Of a DNA stretch of 54,913 bases, positions 9,650 to 18,816 are shown piece by piece (position 1 is the stretch's first letter; every line of letters begins with the position of its first letter). Origin of the DNA: Gammaproteobacteria bacterium (GTDB lineage Bacteria > Pseudomonadota > Gammaproteobacteria > Nitrosococcales > Methylophagaceae); NCBI GenBank assembly GCA_028598975.1, contig JAQRMU010000004.1, positions 4,961 through 59,873 on the forward strand, written 5' to 3'. Made by a program: the position numbers and the translations under genes. The notes under the pieces are model-generated. The model made no database searches. It was not told where the DNA came from and saw only the letters and a program-made list of their open reading frames with translations.

Positions 9650-11495
9650 CAGCCGTTATTCCAAAATATTGATCCACTATCTTACGAGCAATCGGTGCAG
9701 CAGCTCGACTACCACTTCCACCATTTTCAACAACAACTGCAATCACTATTTCAGGGTTATCGGCTGGAGCAAAGGCAATGAACAAAGCATGGTCATGTAG
9801 TTTTTTCGCCAGAGTTTCAGCATCATATTTTTCATCTTGTTTAATCCCAAAGACTTGGGCTGTTCCTGTCTTACCTGCCATTTTAAAAGGCAAGTTTTTA
9901 CCTATATGTCTGGCTGTGCCACGCTTACCATGAACAACTTCCACCATTGAATCAATAACCGCTTCCCAATGTTGACTGCTGTCCATAGCCAGTGCATCCG
10001 CCTTTTCGGTGCCAATTAACTGTAATTCATTGGCACCATTATTCCTACTTGCGCGAGCTACTTTAGGCTTAATATCTACACCTCGCATAGCTAAAGTAGC
10101 CGTAGCATGTGCAAGTTGAATAGGCGTTGTTTGATTAAAGCCCTGACCAATCCCTGATATAACCGTTTCTCCTGGATACCAAGCTTGATTGCGTTTCGTA
10201 CGCTTCCACTCACTTGATGGTGAAAGACCTTTACTTTCACTAGGAATATCCACCCCAGTACGATGACCAAAACCAAATATATCTAAGAAGTCATGCAAAG
10301 GATCAATCCCTAATGCATGAGCGAGGTCATAAAAATACACATCACATGATTGTGCAAGAGATTTTTTTAAATCAACTTTACCGTGACCATGGGACTTCCA
10401 ACAGCGGTAACGATGCTCCTGTCCAGGCAAGGTAAACCAGCCTGGGCAAAAACTCTGTGTTTGCTCATTCACCAATCCTAATTCTAAACCTGCTAATGCA
10501 ACAAAAGGTTTTAGCGTTGAACCCGGGGGGTAATGGCCTCGTAAACTACGATCAAAGAGTGGTCTATCGAGTGAATCTCTTAAGACCGAATAATCTTTAG
10601 TACTGATACCTGATACAAATAAATTAGGGTCGAAATCAGGTTTGCTAACCATCGCCAGAACACCACCAGTCTGTGGTTCAAGAGCGACAACAGCACCATT
10701 AAAATCGCCTAAAGCTTCTGTAGCTACACGTTGGAGGTTAATATCCAAATGTAAGAATAAGTCTTTTCCTGACACTGAAGGAACATTCTGTAACTCACGG
10801 ACAATACGTCCTTGCACATTCGTTTCAACTTGTTGATAGCCTACTTGACCATGCAATAAATTTTCGTAATACCGTTCAACTCCTGTTTTACCAATTTGTT
10901 GCGTACCCTTATAATTTTGCTGGTCAATGCGTTTCAAATCACGTTCATTAATTCGGCCAACATACCCTACCGCATGGGAAAATAAAGCACCTTGCGGATA
11001 ATGACGAATCAACCTACCCACTACATCGACTCCTGGGAATTGGTGCCTATTTACCGAAAACACAGCAACTTCTTGTTCTGTTAATCGCTGTCGAAAAATA
11101 AACTGTCTAAATCCGCGCTGACGTTTAATCCTTTTTTTAATCTCTGTTATCTCTTCTTCTGTTATTGAAAACATCAGTGCAAGTTCTGCCAATGTCGCCT
11201 CTAAATCAGGCACATTTTCAGGGGTAAGTTCAAGGCTAAAGGTCGGAATATTCTCAGCTAGAATGACACCATTACGATCATAAATTAGGCCGCGCTGTGG
11301 TGGAAGGGGGCCAATATCAACACGATTTTGATTGGATAAAGAACTAAAATGTTCATATTCAACGATCTGTAAAATCGCAAGTCTCACCATGACGACAATA
11401 AACAAGATTCCTGCAAATAAAGCTGCAAAAATCAAACGATCATTGATTAATCGACTTTCACGAAAATGATCTTTTAAAGCAAATCGACTAGACAC
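9642..11495 (-). CDS. mrdA: penicillin-binding protein 2 (elongasome transpeptidase)
   Basis: Bitopic inner-membrane class B penicillin-binding protein that cross-links new peptidoglycan in the Rod complex. One membrane helix lies at about residues 22-44. The dimerisation/pedestal domain follows (RGLIYDRNGVILAEN), then the transpeptidase domain with S326-T-L-K329, S383-C-D385 (the SxD variant usual in PBP2) and K542-T-G. Length of 617 is typical. It begins 41 bases after mreD, so the mre and mrd gene groups are joined here; rlmH, rsfS and nadD, which often precede mrdA, are absent. Confidence 0.97.
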   Translation of the reverse strand: MSSRFALKDHFRESRLINDRLIFAALFAGILFIVVMVRLAILQIVEYEHFSSLSNQNRVDIGPLPPQRGLIYDRNGVILAENIPTFSLELTPENVPDLEATLAELALMFSITEEEITEIKKRIKRQRGFRQFIFRQRLTEQEVAVFSVNRHQFPGVDVVGRLIRHYPQGALFSHAVGYVGRINERDLKRIDQQNYKGTQQIGKTGVERYYENLLHGQVGYQQVETNVQGRIVRELQNVPSVSGKDLFLHLDINLQRVATEALGDFNGAVVALEPQTGGVLAMVSKPDFDPNLFVSGISTKDYSVLRDSLDRPLFDRSLRGHYPPGSTLKPFVALAGLELGLVNEQTQSFCPGWFTLPGQEHRYRCWKSHGHGKVDLKKSLAQSCDVYFYDLAHALGIDPLHDFLDIFGFGHRTGVDIPSESKGLSPSSEWKRTKRNQAWYPGETVISGIGQGFNQTTPIQLAHATATLAMRGVDIKPKVARASRNNGANELQLIGTEKADALAMDSSQHWEAVIDSMVEVVHGKRGTARHIGKNLPFKMAGKTGTAQVFGIKQDEKYDAETLAKKLHDHALFIAFAPADNPEIVIAVVVENGGSGSRAAAPIARKIVDQYFGITADE

Positions 11496-11536
11496 AAAAA
11501 AACATCAGCAATATAAAACGATAAGAACAGACTATT

Positions 11537-12010
11537 TTAATGAACATGGAATGTACGTCTAACACCTCGTAAGAGGTGATATACCAATGGCCATATCAAC
11601 ATACTCATAATAGCAGGCATCCAAAAAGTCCAACCTGCACTATGGGATGAGGCAAACACAAATAATATCTGCAACAAAAGTATAAGAGAGAAAACACTGA
11701 GTGCCTGTTGCCACATCGGATACTGGCGTAATTGCAAGTGAAATTGTAAAACCAAATAGACCAGTAAGGAATAGGTAAACGCTAATAGGCCTAAGGCACC
11801 ACCTAACATAACATCCATTAATAATCCGATACTCCAAGCGAAACTAATGCCAACACGTTGAGGTACTGCTAATGCCCAATATATTAGTGTTAGTCCAACA
11901 AATTCAGGTCGAAATACTCGAACGTAATCCGGTAAAGGAAGCAACGTTAATAAAGCAGCAATAATAAGCGTTGTAATAATTACGCCACCACCATACGATG
12001 ATTTACTCAT
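11537..12010 (-). CDS. mreD: rod shape-determining protein MreD
   Basis: Small polytopic inner-membrane protein of the elongasome, thought to bridge MreC, RodA and PBP2. The 157 residues are almost all hydrophobic, giving about five membrane segments, with the MreD-type patterns PEFVGLTLIYWALA and GLLMDVMLGGALG. The start overlaps the mreC stop by eight bases. The family is recognised from context plus these patterns. Confidence 0.93.
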   Translation of the reverse strand: MSKSSYGGGVIITTLIIAALLTLLPLPDYVRVFRPEFVGLTLIYWALAVPQRVGISFAWSIGLLMDVMLGGALGLLAFTYSLLVYLVLQFHLQLRQYPMWQQALSVFSLILLLQILFVFASSHSAGWTFWMPAIMSMLIWPLVYHLLRGVRRTFHVH

Positions 12011-12881
12011 TATTCACTTGCTCCCCGACGACTTCAGTGTCCTCAGCAGTACTGAAAGACTCCGCAGCAAGAACCAGTAGAACCTCTCGACTTGTTGATA
12101 ATTTTGCAGCTGGTTCGACTAAAACATGTGCAAAGGCTTGGCCTTGAGCTGAACTTACAGACACAACACGGCCAACAGGGTATCCCACGGGAAAGCGGCC
12201 ACCAAGCCCCGAGGTGACGAGTAAATCCCCCACTCGAATATCAGCATTATGCGGAACATGTTCCAGTTGTAGCGTTTTACCTAAGCCTCTTCCCGTAACA
12301 ACAGCTCGCACCCCGTTACGATTAACCTGCACAGGAAGTGCATGGCTCGGGTTAGTCAGCAAAATAACATGACTTGAAACCTTACTTACTTTTACGACTT
12401 GCCCCATCACTCCAGTTGCATCTAGAACGGCTTGTCCGATAAAAACGTCATAACCTTCACCTTTATCAATCACAACTTGCTGAGAGAATGGGTCAAGATC
12501 TATCGCTAAAATTTCGGCAACCTTTACCCGTTCGGGCAATCGGAAAGAAGAGCCTAGTAACTCTCGTAAACGCATATTTTCGCGCTGTAAATCTTGCAAG
12601 CTTTGCAGTCGGATACTATTAGATAAATTGATTGCTTCTAATTGAGCATTTTTTTCTTTTAGTTCTTTCCGGCTTTGGAAAAAGTCGCTCATCCACTCAC
12701 TCGTATCGCTGGGTAATGAAGCCAGTGTTTGAATGGGATACACAACAACAGATAGTACATTACGTACCGGAGAAAAATAGTTCATTCTAGAATCTAGAAA
12801 AAACAATACTGATGATGCTATCAAAGCTAATAGCAACCGTGTATTTAAAGAAGGATTGTGGGTAAATAAAGGTTTGATAAT
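12003..12881 (-). CDS. mreC: rod shape-determining protein MreC with apparent non-AUG start
   Basis: Inner-membrane protein with one N-terminal helix, a periplasmic coiled coil (about residues 60-95) and a beta domain; it organises RodA/PBP2. The first ordinary start is a TTG at 12836, but in-frame sequence upstream encodes KPLFTHNPSLNTRLLLAL, matching the conserved MreC N-terminus (MKPxF...PSLxxRLxL). No ATG, GTG or TTG lies in that extension before an in-frame TAG at 12882-12884. Translation therefore seems to begin at ATT (12879-12881) or ATC (12876-12878), six or nine bases after a GGG. Coordinates use the ATT. A shorter TTG-started form, or a sequencing error at the start codon, cannot be excluded. 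The gene identity itself is secure. Confidence 0.9.
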   Translation of the reverse strand: MIKPLFTHNPSLNTRLLLALIASSVLFFLDSRMNYFSPVRNVLSVVVYPIQTLASLPSDTSEWMSDFFQSRKELKEKNAQLEAINLSNSIRLQSLQDLQRENMRLRELLGSSFRLPERVKVAEILAIDLDPFSQQVVIDKGEGYDVFIGQAVLDATGVMGQVVKVSKVSSHVILLTNPSHALPVQVNRNGVRAVVTGRGLGKTLQLEHVPHNADIRVGDLLVTSGLGGRFPVGYPVGRVVSVSSAQGQAFAHVLVEPAAKLSTSREVLLVLAAESFSTAEDTEVVGEQVNNE

Positions 12882-12951
12882 CTAATGCCCAAAAACTAAA
12901 AAATCTTTGCAGACAAACTATCTACAGAGGTTGTGAAATGCGTCTTATCTA

Positions 12952-14022
<1,071 letters not shown>

Positions 14023-14035
14023 TTAAAGACAATAC

Positions 14036-14062
14036 TTTATAATGCACTGGGCTGTTGAGCAA
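14036..14062 (-). promoter_or_regulatory. candidate mreB promoter
   Basis: On the minus strand TTGCTC (14057-14062) and TATAAA (14036-14041) are separated by 15 bases, upstream of mreB by about 38 bases. The spacer is shorter than the optimal 17, so this is a weak prediction. The same segment must also hold the gatC promoter on the other strand, where no convincing pair was seen. Confidence 0.3.
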
Positions 14063-14119
14063 GCCGAGAATGATTTAAACTTCACACTTTGTTAATAAAA
14101 ATAACCTTTGGAACCATCG

Positions 14120-14407
14120 ATGAGTTTAGATAAAACCGATATCGAAAAGATTGCACATTTAGCACGACTATCAATTGATGAAAATGACATCCCTGACTAC
14201 ACGCGGGATTTAAGCAATATTTTTAATCTTGTAGAAGAATTAAGTAGTGCTGATACAAGTGACATCACACCAATGGCACACCCATTTGATCCCCATCAAC
14301 GTTTGCGCGAAGATGTTGTCAAGGAAAGCAATCAACGTGAACTATTCCAATCAGTTGCGCCAAAAACAGACGCAGGTGTTTATCTTGTCCCACAAGTTAT
14401 CGAATAA
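14120..14407 (+). CDS. gatC: aspartyl/glutamyl-tRNA(Asn/Gln) amidotransferase subunit C
   Basis: Small subunit (95 residues) of the GatCAB amidotransferase that converts Glu-tRNA(Gln) and/or Asp-tRNA(Asn) to the correct amide form; GatC wraps around and stabilises GatA-GatB. The family pattern IEKIAHLARLSI and the C-terminal RLREDVV segment are present. I chose the ATG at 14120, preceded by GGAA at six bases, over an in-frame TTG four codons upstream. gatA follows after a 57-base gap, but gatB does not follow gatA. Confidence 0.93.
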   Translation: MSLDKTDIEKIAHLARLSIDENDIPDYTRDLSNIFNLVEELSSADTSDITPMAHPFDPHQRLREDVVKESNQRELFQSVAPKTDAGVYLVPQVIE

Positions 14408-14464
14408 AGACGTTCAGTAAACATAATCGACTATAAGCAAAAATATAAAATTACAGGCACACAA

Positions 14465-15919
14465 ATGCATAACAAATCACTTTCTGAACTTTCAGCATCG
14501 TTACATAACGGTGAATTCAGCAGCGTTGAGTTAACCCAGCACTATCTTGACCGTATTAATGCACATAATGACAACCTTAATGCCTTTATCACCGTCTGTG
14601 ATGATCGTGCATTGGAACAAGCACGAGCAGCAGATGAGCGCTTACAACAAAAAACAGCTGGCGTGCTAACCGGTATTCCATTAGCTCATAAAGATATCTT
14701 TTGTACTAAAGGTGTATTAACAAGTAGTGCATCAAAAATGTTATCTAACTTTATCTCGCCTTATGATGCAACGGTTGTTGAAAAAATTAATGCCGCAGGT
14801 ATGGTCACATTGGGTAAAACCAATATGGATGAGTTTGCCATGGGTTCATCAAATGAAACGAGTTTCTTTGGTGCGGTTAAAAACCCTTGGGATACAAGCC
14901 GTGTTCCTGGTGGTTCTTCAGGTGGTAGCGCAGCAGCAATGGCCGCTCGATTAGCACCTATTGCAACAGGTACAGATACAGGTGGTTCAATTCGCCAACC
15001 AGCATCCCTATGTAACCTAACAGGTTTAAAACCAACTTATGGGCGTATTTCTCGCTATGGCATGATCGCCTTTGCATCAAGCCTAGACCAAGCAGGTCCA
15101 ATGGCTAATAATGCTGAAGATGCGGCATTTCTAATGAATGAAATGGCAGGATTTGACGAGCGTGATTCTACGAGTATCGAACATGATGTTCCTGATTACA
15201 CAGCAACATTAAATGATTCATTAAAAGGTCTACGAATTGGGTTACCAAAAGAATTCTTTGGCGAAGGTCTAGATCCTAAAGTAGCAGAAACTGTTGAAGC
15301 AGCCGTAAAAGTGTATGAATCTTTAGGTGCAAGCGTTAAAGAAATTACCTTACCGAATTCAAATCTTGCAGTGCCAACCTATTATGTTGTTGCACCAGCA
15401 GAATGTTCATCTAACTTATCGCGTATGGATGGGGTGCGTTTTGGTCATCGTTGTGACGACCCTAAAGATTTAGAAGATCTTTATAAACGTTCTCGTGGTG
15501 AAGGTTTTGGCAATGAAGTTAAACGTCGCATCATGACAGGAACTTATGCCCTTTCAGCCGGTTATTACGATGCTTATTATTTGAAAGCACAGCAATGTCG
15601 TCGTCTTATCAGCGATGATTTCAAACAAGCATTTAATGACGTTGATGTCATTATGGGACCGACAGCACCCACAACGGCTTTTCCACTTGGTGATAAAACA
15701 GATGATCCTGTTGCGATGTACCTAGCTGATATTTACACCATTAGTACAAACTTGGCTGGCTTACCAGGCATGTCGATTCCAGCTGGTTTTGTTGAAGGTT
15801 TACCTGTTGGGCTACAAATCATTGGTAACTTTTTTGAAGAAGCAAAACTCTTAAATGTTGCTCATCGTTATCAGCAAGAAACAGACTGGCATCAACAAAC
15901 ACCTGACGCATTTAAATAA
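14465..15919 (+). CDS. gatA: aspartyl/glutamyl-tRNA(Asn/Gln) amidotransferase subunit A
   Basis: Glutaminase subunit of GatCAB that releases ammonia for tRNA amidation. It is an amidase-signature enzyme with the Ser-cisSer-Lys triad at K76 (AHKDIFC), S151 and S175, set in [14 protein letters not shown] and [13 protein letters not shown]. Length of 484 is standard. A perfect 12-base-pair hairpin follows directly, so the transcript may end here, and gatB, normally the next gene, is not in the window. Confidence 0.96.
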   Translation: MHNKSLSELSASLHNGEFSSVELTQHYLDRINAHNDNLNAFITVCDDRALEQARAADERLQQKTAGVLTGIPLAHKDIFCTKGVLTSSASKMLSNFISPYDATVVEKINAAGMVTLGKTNMDEFAMGSSNETSFFGAVKNPWDTSRVPGGSSGGSAAAMAARLAPIATGTDTGGSIRQPASLCNLTGLKPTYGRISRYGMIAFASSLDQAGPMANNAEDAAFLMNEMAGFDERDSTSIEHDVPDYTATLNDSLKGLRIGLPKEFFGEGLDPKVAETVEAAVKVYESLGASVKEITLPNSNLAVPTYYVVAPAECSSNLSRMDGVRFGHRCDDPKDLEDLYKRSRGEGFGNEVKRRIMTGTYALSAGYYDAYYLKAQQCRRLISDDFKQAFNDVDVIMGPTAPTTAFPLGDKTDDPVAMYLADIYTISTNLAGLPGMSIPAGFVEGLPVGLQIIGNFFEEAKLLNVAHRYQQETDWHQQTPDAFK

Positions 15920-15929
15920 ACGTCAAAAT

Positions 15930-15957
15930 AGTGCGATACTTGTTTAAGTATCGCACT
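15930..15957 (+). terminator. strong hairpin after gatA
   Basis: A perfect 12-base stem (arms 15930-15941 and 15946-15957, AGTGCGATACTT and its complement) with a GTTT loop starts 11 bases after the gatA stop. No long T run follows, only a T/A-rich CATTCAT, so it may be an attenuating hairpin rather than a full terminator. It separates gatCA from the acetolactate-synthase-like gene. Confidence 0.6.
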
Positions 15958-15979
15958 CATTCATAACAGGATTTCAGCT

Positions 15980-17611
15980 ATGAAGGCATCCGAACTTTTC
16001 CTCCGCAGTCTTGAAAACGAAGGTGTTGAATACATCTTTGGTATTCCAGGTGAAGAAAATCTGGATGTCATGGATGCCTTGCTTGAATCCAAAATCCAAT
16101 TCATCACCACACGACACGAACAAGGTGCAGCTTTTATGGCTGATGTCTATGGTCGGCTAACAGGTCGCGCTGGTGTTTGTTTAGCCACCCTAGGGCCAGG
16201 TGCAACCAATCTTATTACTGGCGTTGCTGATGCCAATATGGATCATGCCCCCTTAGTGGCGATTGCTGGCCAAGCATCAACGAGTCGTCTGCATAAAGAA
16301 TCACATCAAGTATTAGATCTTGAAGCGATGTTTTTGCCGATCACTAAATATTCGACTCGCATTCTTAGCCCTGACGTTATTCCAGAAATTATTCGCAAAG
16401 CATTTAAAGTCGCTCAAACAGAAAAAACAGGCGCTTGTTTTATCGAGTTTCCTGAGAATATCGCTGAAATGGAGATTGATGATGAGCCATTACGCGTAAA
16501 ACATGCAATATCACCTGAACCTGCTGTTGAACAAGTTGAACGTGCAGCTCAACTAATAGCTAATGCCGAGAACCCGATTATTCTTGCAGGTAATGGCGTT
16601 GTCCGTTCTAATGCCTCAAAATCCTTAGCAGATTTTGCCTTAAAACTTGGCATCCCCGTTGCTAATACCTTTATGGCTAAAGGTGTTATTCCTTTCCGCC
16701 ATCCAATGGCATTAGGCAGTGTTGGCTTACAGTCTAATGATTATGCTAACTGCGGGTTTTCCAATGCTGATGTCATTATCTGTATCGGTTATGACATGGT
16801 GGAATATCACCCTTATCTCTGGCACCCATCTCGTGACCGTACCATTATCCATATCGATAGCACTCATGCTGAAGTTGATGCCTATTACAGTGTTGTATTG
16901 GGTGTAATTGGTAATATTAATCACAGCTTAAACCGTATTGCCGATCTCAGTACCCCTCATGTTGATAAAACAATGCGTACATTGCGTGACAGCTTAATCA
17001 CAGAAATGAATCAACATCGAGATGATCTAGAATTCCCAGTTAAGCCCCAAAAAATAATTTGGGACCTTCGCACGGCAATGGATTTAAAAGATATTGTAAT
17101 TTGCGATGTGGGCGCTCATAAAATGTGGATGTCTCGCATGTTTCGTTGCGAACATCCTAATACTTGCATTATTTCCAATGGTTTTGCCAGTATGGGGATT
17201 GCCGTTCCTGGTGCTATTGCAGCAAAACTAGCTCATCCTGATCGCAACGTTGTAGCTGTCACTGGTGATGCTGGATTTTTAATGAATTCACAAGAAATTG
17301 AAACAGCAATGCGTCTTAATATCGCTATTGTTATTCTGATTTGGAATGACGCAAGTTATGGGCTGATTGAATGGAAACAGCAAAATCAATTTGGTCGTTC
17401 CAGTAATGTGAAATTTACTAACCCAGACTTTGTCCAATATGCTCAGTCTTTTGGTGCCGTAGGCGTGAAAATAGAAAAAACAGAACAGCTTATGTCCGAA
17501 CTTCATCAGGCATTACAACGCGATACTGTCACCATCATTGATTGCCCTGTTGATTACCGTGAAAACTTGAAATTGACGGAATCGCTAGGCCAACTAACAT
17601 CACCTAATTAA
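15980..17611 (+). CDS. acetolactate synthase-like thiamine-diphosphate enzyme
   Basis: ThDP-dependent decarboxylase of the acetohydroxyacid synthase family, 543 residues. The ThDP-activating glutamate is E47 in TTRHEQGAAFMADVYGR, and the C-terminal cofactor motif begins GDAGFLMNSQE near residue 428 with the Asn-Asp of IWNDASYG closing it. The central domain has the Rossmann-like layout of the family. Similar stand-alone proteins are called catabolic acetolactate synthase (AlsS), making 2-acetolactate from pyruvate, but there is no acetolactate decarboxylase (budA) or regulatory subunit (ilvH/ilvN) beside it. Other ThDP decarboxylases share these features, so the substrate is uncertain. An AGGA lies nine bases before the ATG. 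A thioredoxin-like gene follows after 11 bases. Confidence 0.8.
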   Translation: MKASELFLRSLENEGVEYIFGIPGEENLDVMDALLESKIQFITTRHEQGAAFMADVYGRLTGRAGVCLATLGPGATNLITGVADANMDHAPLVAIAGQASTSRLHKESHQVLDLEAMFLPITKYSTRILSPDVIPEIIRKAFKVAQTEKTGACFIEFPENIAEMEIDDEPLRVKHAISPEPAVEQVERAAQLIANAENPIILAGNGVVRSNASKSLADFALKLGIPVANTFMAKGVIPFRHPMALGSVGLQSNDYANCGFSNADVIICIGYDMVEYHPYLWHPSRDRTIIHIDSTHAEVDAYYSVVLGVIGNINHSLNRIADLSTPHVDKTMRTLRDSLITEMNQHRDDLEFPVKPQKIIWDLRTAMDLKDIVICDVGAHKMWMSRMFRCEHPNTCIISNGFASMGIAVPGAIAAKLAHPDRNVVAVTGDAGFLMNSQEIETAMRLNIAIVILIWNDASYGLIEWKQQNQFGRSSNVKFTNPDFVQYAQSFGAVGVKIEKTEQLMSELHQALQRDTVTIIDCPVDYRENLKLTESLGQLTSPN

Positions 17612-17622
17612 AGATCAATACA

Positions 17623-18129
17623 ATGAAAACACCACACCGTCACATTCTATTGGCTATCGCTATAGTCGCAGGTCTATTCACCATAAACTGGTTTAATAGC
17701 AGTGAACAATTAATGCCTGAGTTTTCATTCACCGATATTGATGGACACGCTCACTCATCAGTAAACTATCAAGGTAAACCTTTATTGGTCATTTTCTGGG
17801 CAACAGATTGTCCTGGTTGTGTCCAAGAGATGCCGGATCTTATTAAACTTTATCAAACATATTCTCCAGAAGATTTCTCCATGCTAGGAATCGCTATGGC
17901 ACATGACTCATCTGAACACATTAAGGCAATGCGGGCAGATAGAGAATTGCCCTACACCATCACTTGGGATGAAAGTAATCAGCTAGCACACATATTTGGC
18001 AATGTCAGAGTAACGCCAACTCACTTTCTCATTGCCCCCAATGGCGAAATAGTGATGCGCAAAATAGGTTCGTTAAATACTAAGCTAATACATAACAAGC
18101 TAAAGGCAATGGGGCTTAACAAAAGCTAG
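17623..18129 (+). CDS. membrane-anchored TlpA/ResA-like thioredoxin
   Basis: A 168-residue thioredoxin-fold protein held outside the cytoplasmic membrane by one N-terminal helix (about residues 8-23, ending INWF). The redox pair is C63-P-G-C66 in FWATDCPGCVQEMPDL and the cis-proline loop VTPTHF lies near residue 133, as in the TlpA/ResA/AhpC-TSA-like group. Such proteins usually reduce disulfides, often for cytochrome c maturation. No ccm genes are nearby, so the client is unknown. It probably shares a transcript with the preceding ThDP enzyme. Confidence 0.85.
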   Translation: MKTPHRHILLAIAIVAGLFTINWFNSSEQLMPEFSFTDIDGHAHSSVNYQGKPLLVIFWATDCPGCVQEMPDLIKLYQTYSPEDFSMLGIAMAHDSSEHIKAMRADRELPYTITWDESNQLAHIFGNVRVTPTHFLIAPNGEIVMRKIGSLNTKLIHNKLKAMGLNKS

Positions 18130-18131
18130 TG

Positions 18132-18164
18132 CCATATTGATTACCCTTTAAATAGTCAATGTGG
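18132..18164 (+). terminator. possible hairpin after the tlpA-like gene
   Basis: Twelve-base arms (18132-18143 and 18153-18164) pair completely if two G-U pairs are allowed, around a nine-base loop. It begins three bases after the stop codon. No T tract follows, so termination is uncertain. Confidence 0.35.
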
Positions 18165-18284
18165 TATAAAGTTCTGTTTTCTAAGTCCAGATCCCGTAAT
18201 TAAAAACCACGTGCTAAAGGCTTGTTTATTTATAGGGAAATACTTTTCCTATAGTTTGTAAATGTTCAACAGGAGCGATTCAAT

Positions 18285-18521
18285 ATGGCACGAGTATGTC
18301 AGGTAACGGGTAAACGCCCAATGGCTGGGAACAATGTTTCTCACGCCCACAATAAAACAAGACGTCGATTTCTTCCTAATCTTCACCCACACCGCATTTG
18401 GGTTGAATCAGAAAATCGTTGGGTTAAATTACGTGTAAGTAATCATGGTTTACGCATTATCGACAAAAAAGGTATTGATGCAGTATTAGCTGATATCCGT
18501 GCTCGTGGCGAAAAGGTTTAG
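18285..18521 (+). CDS. rpmB: 50S ribosomal protein L28
   Basis: Large-subunit ribosomal protein of 78 residues starting [20 protein letters not shown] and containing the L28 core [15 protein letters not shown]. Only one cysteine is present, so it is the zinc-free form. An AGGAG (18271-18275) lies nine bases before the ATG. It is co-transcribed with rpmG ten bases downstream, the usual pair. Confidence 0.98.
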   Translation: MARVCQVTGKRPMAGNNVSHAHNKTRRRFLPNLHPHRIWVESENRWVKLRVSNHGLRIIDKKGIDAVLADIRARGEKV

Positions 18522-18531
18522 GAGATAGAAC

Positions 18532-18687
18532 ATGCGCGAAAAAATTAAATTAGTATCATCTGCTGGTACAGGTCATTACTACACAACAGACAAAAACAAA
18601 CGTACTATGCCTGAAAAATTGGAAATGAAAAAATTCGATCCAGTTGTTCGCAAACACGTTATGTACAAAGAAGCTAAAATCAAATAA
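18532..18687 (+). CDS. rpmG: 50S ribosomal protein L33
   Basis: A 51-residue large-subunit ribosomal protein, [20 protein letters not shown] at the start and [17 protein letters not shown] at the end. It lacks the zinc-ribbon cysteines, so it is the C-minus paralogue. A GGAGA precedes the ATG by seven bases. A textbook terminator follows. Confidence 0.97.
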   Translation: MREKIKLVSSAGTGHYYTTDKNKRTMPEKLEMKKFDPVVRKHVMYKEAKIK

Positions 18688-18708
18688 TTTTAGATTCTTA
18701 GCAATATT

Positions 18709-18736
18709 AAAAACCCGCTTCTGCGGGTTTTTTTTT
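18709..18736 (+). terminator. rho-independent terminator of rpmB-rpmG
   Basis: An eight-base stem AAACCCGC / GCGGGTTT around a TTCT loop (18711-18730) is followed by an uninterrupted T run. It starts 23 bases after the rpmG stop and is a clear intrinsic terminator. Confidence 0.92.
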
Positions 18737-18816
18737 GTCCGAAGATAATAGTCAAATATGTTATATTCAAATTTCTTGAAACTAGCTATCAGCCATAAAT
18801 ATGGAAGTTAAACAGC

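Noticed and set aside
12785..12836. mreC start at TTG 12836 or at an internal ATG at 12785
   Set aside because: Both would remove the conserved KPLF...PSLxxRL N-terminus, and the ATG would also remove most of the membrane helix that MreC needs.
14108..14119. gatC start at TTG 14108
   Set aside because: The ATG four codons later has GGAA at good distance and matches the family N-terminus.
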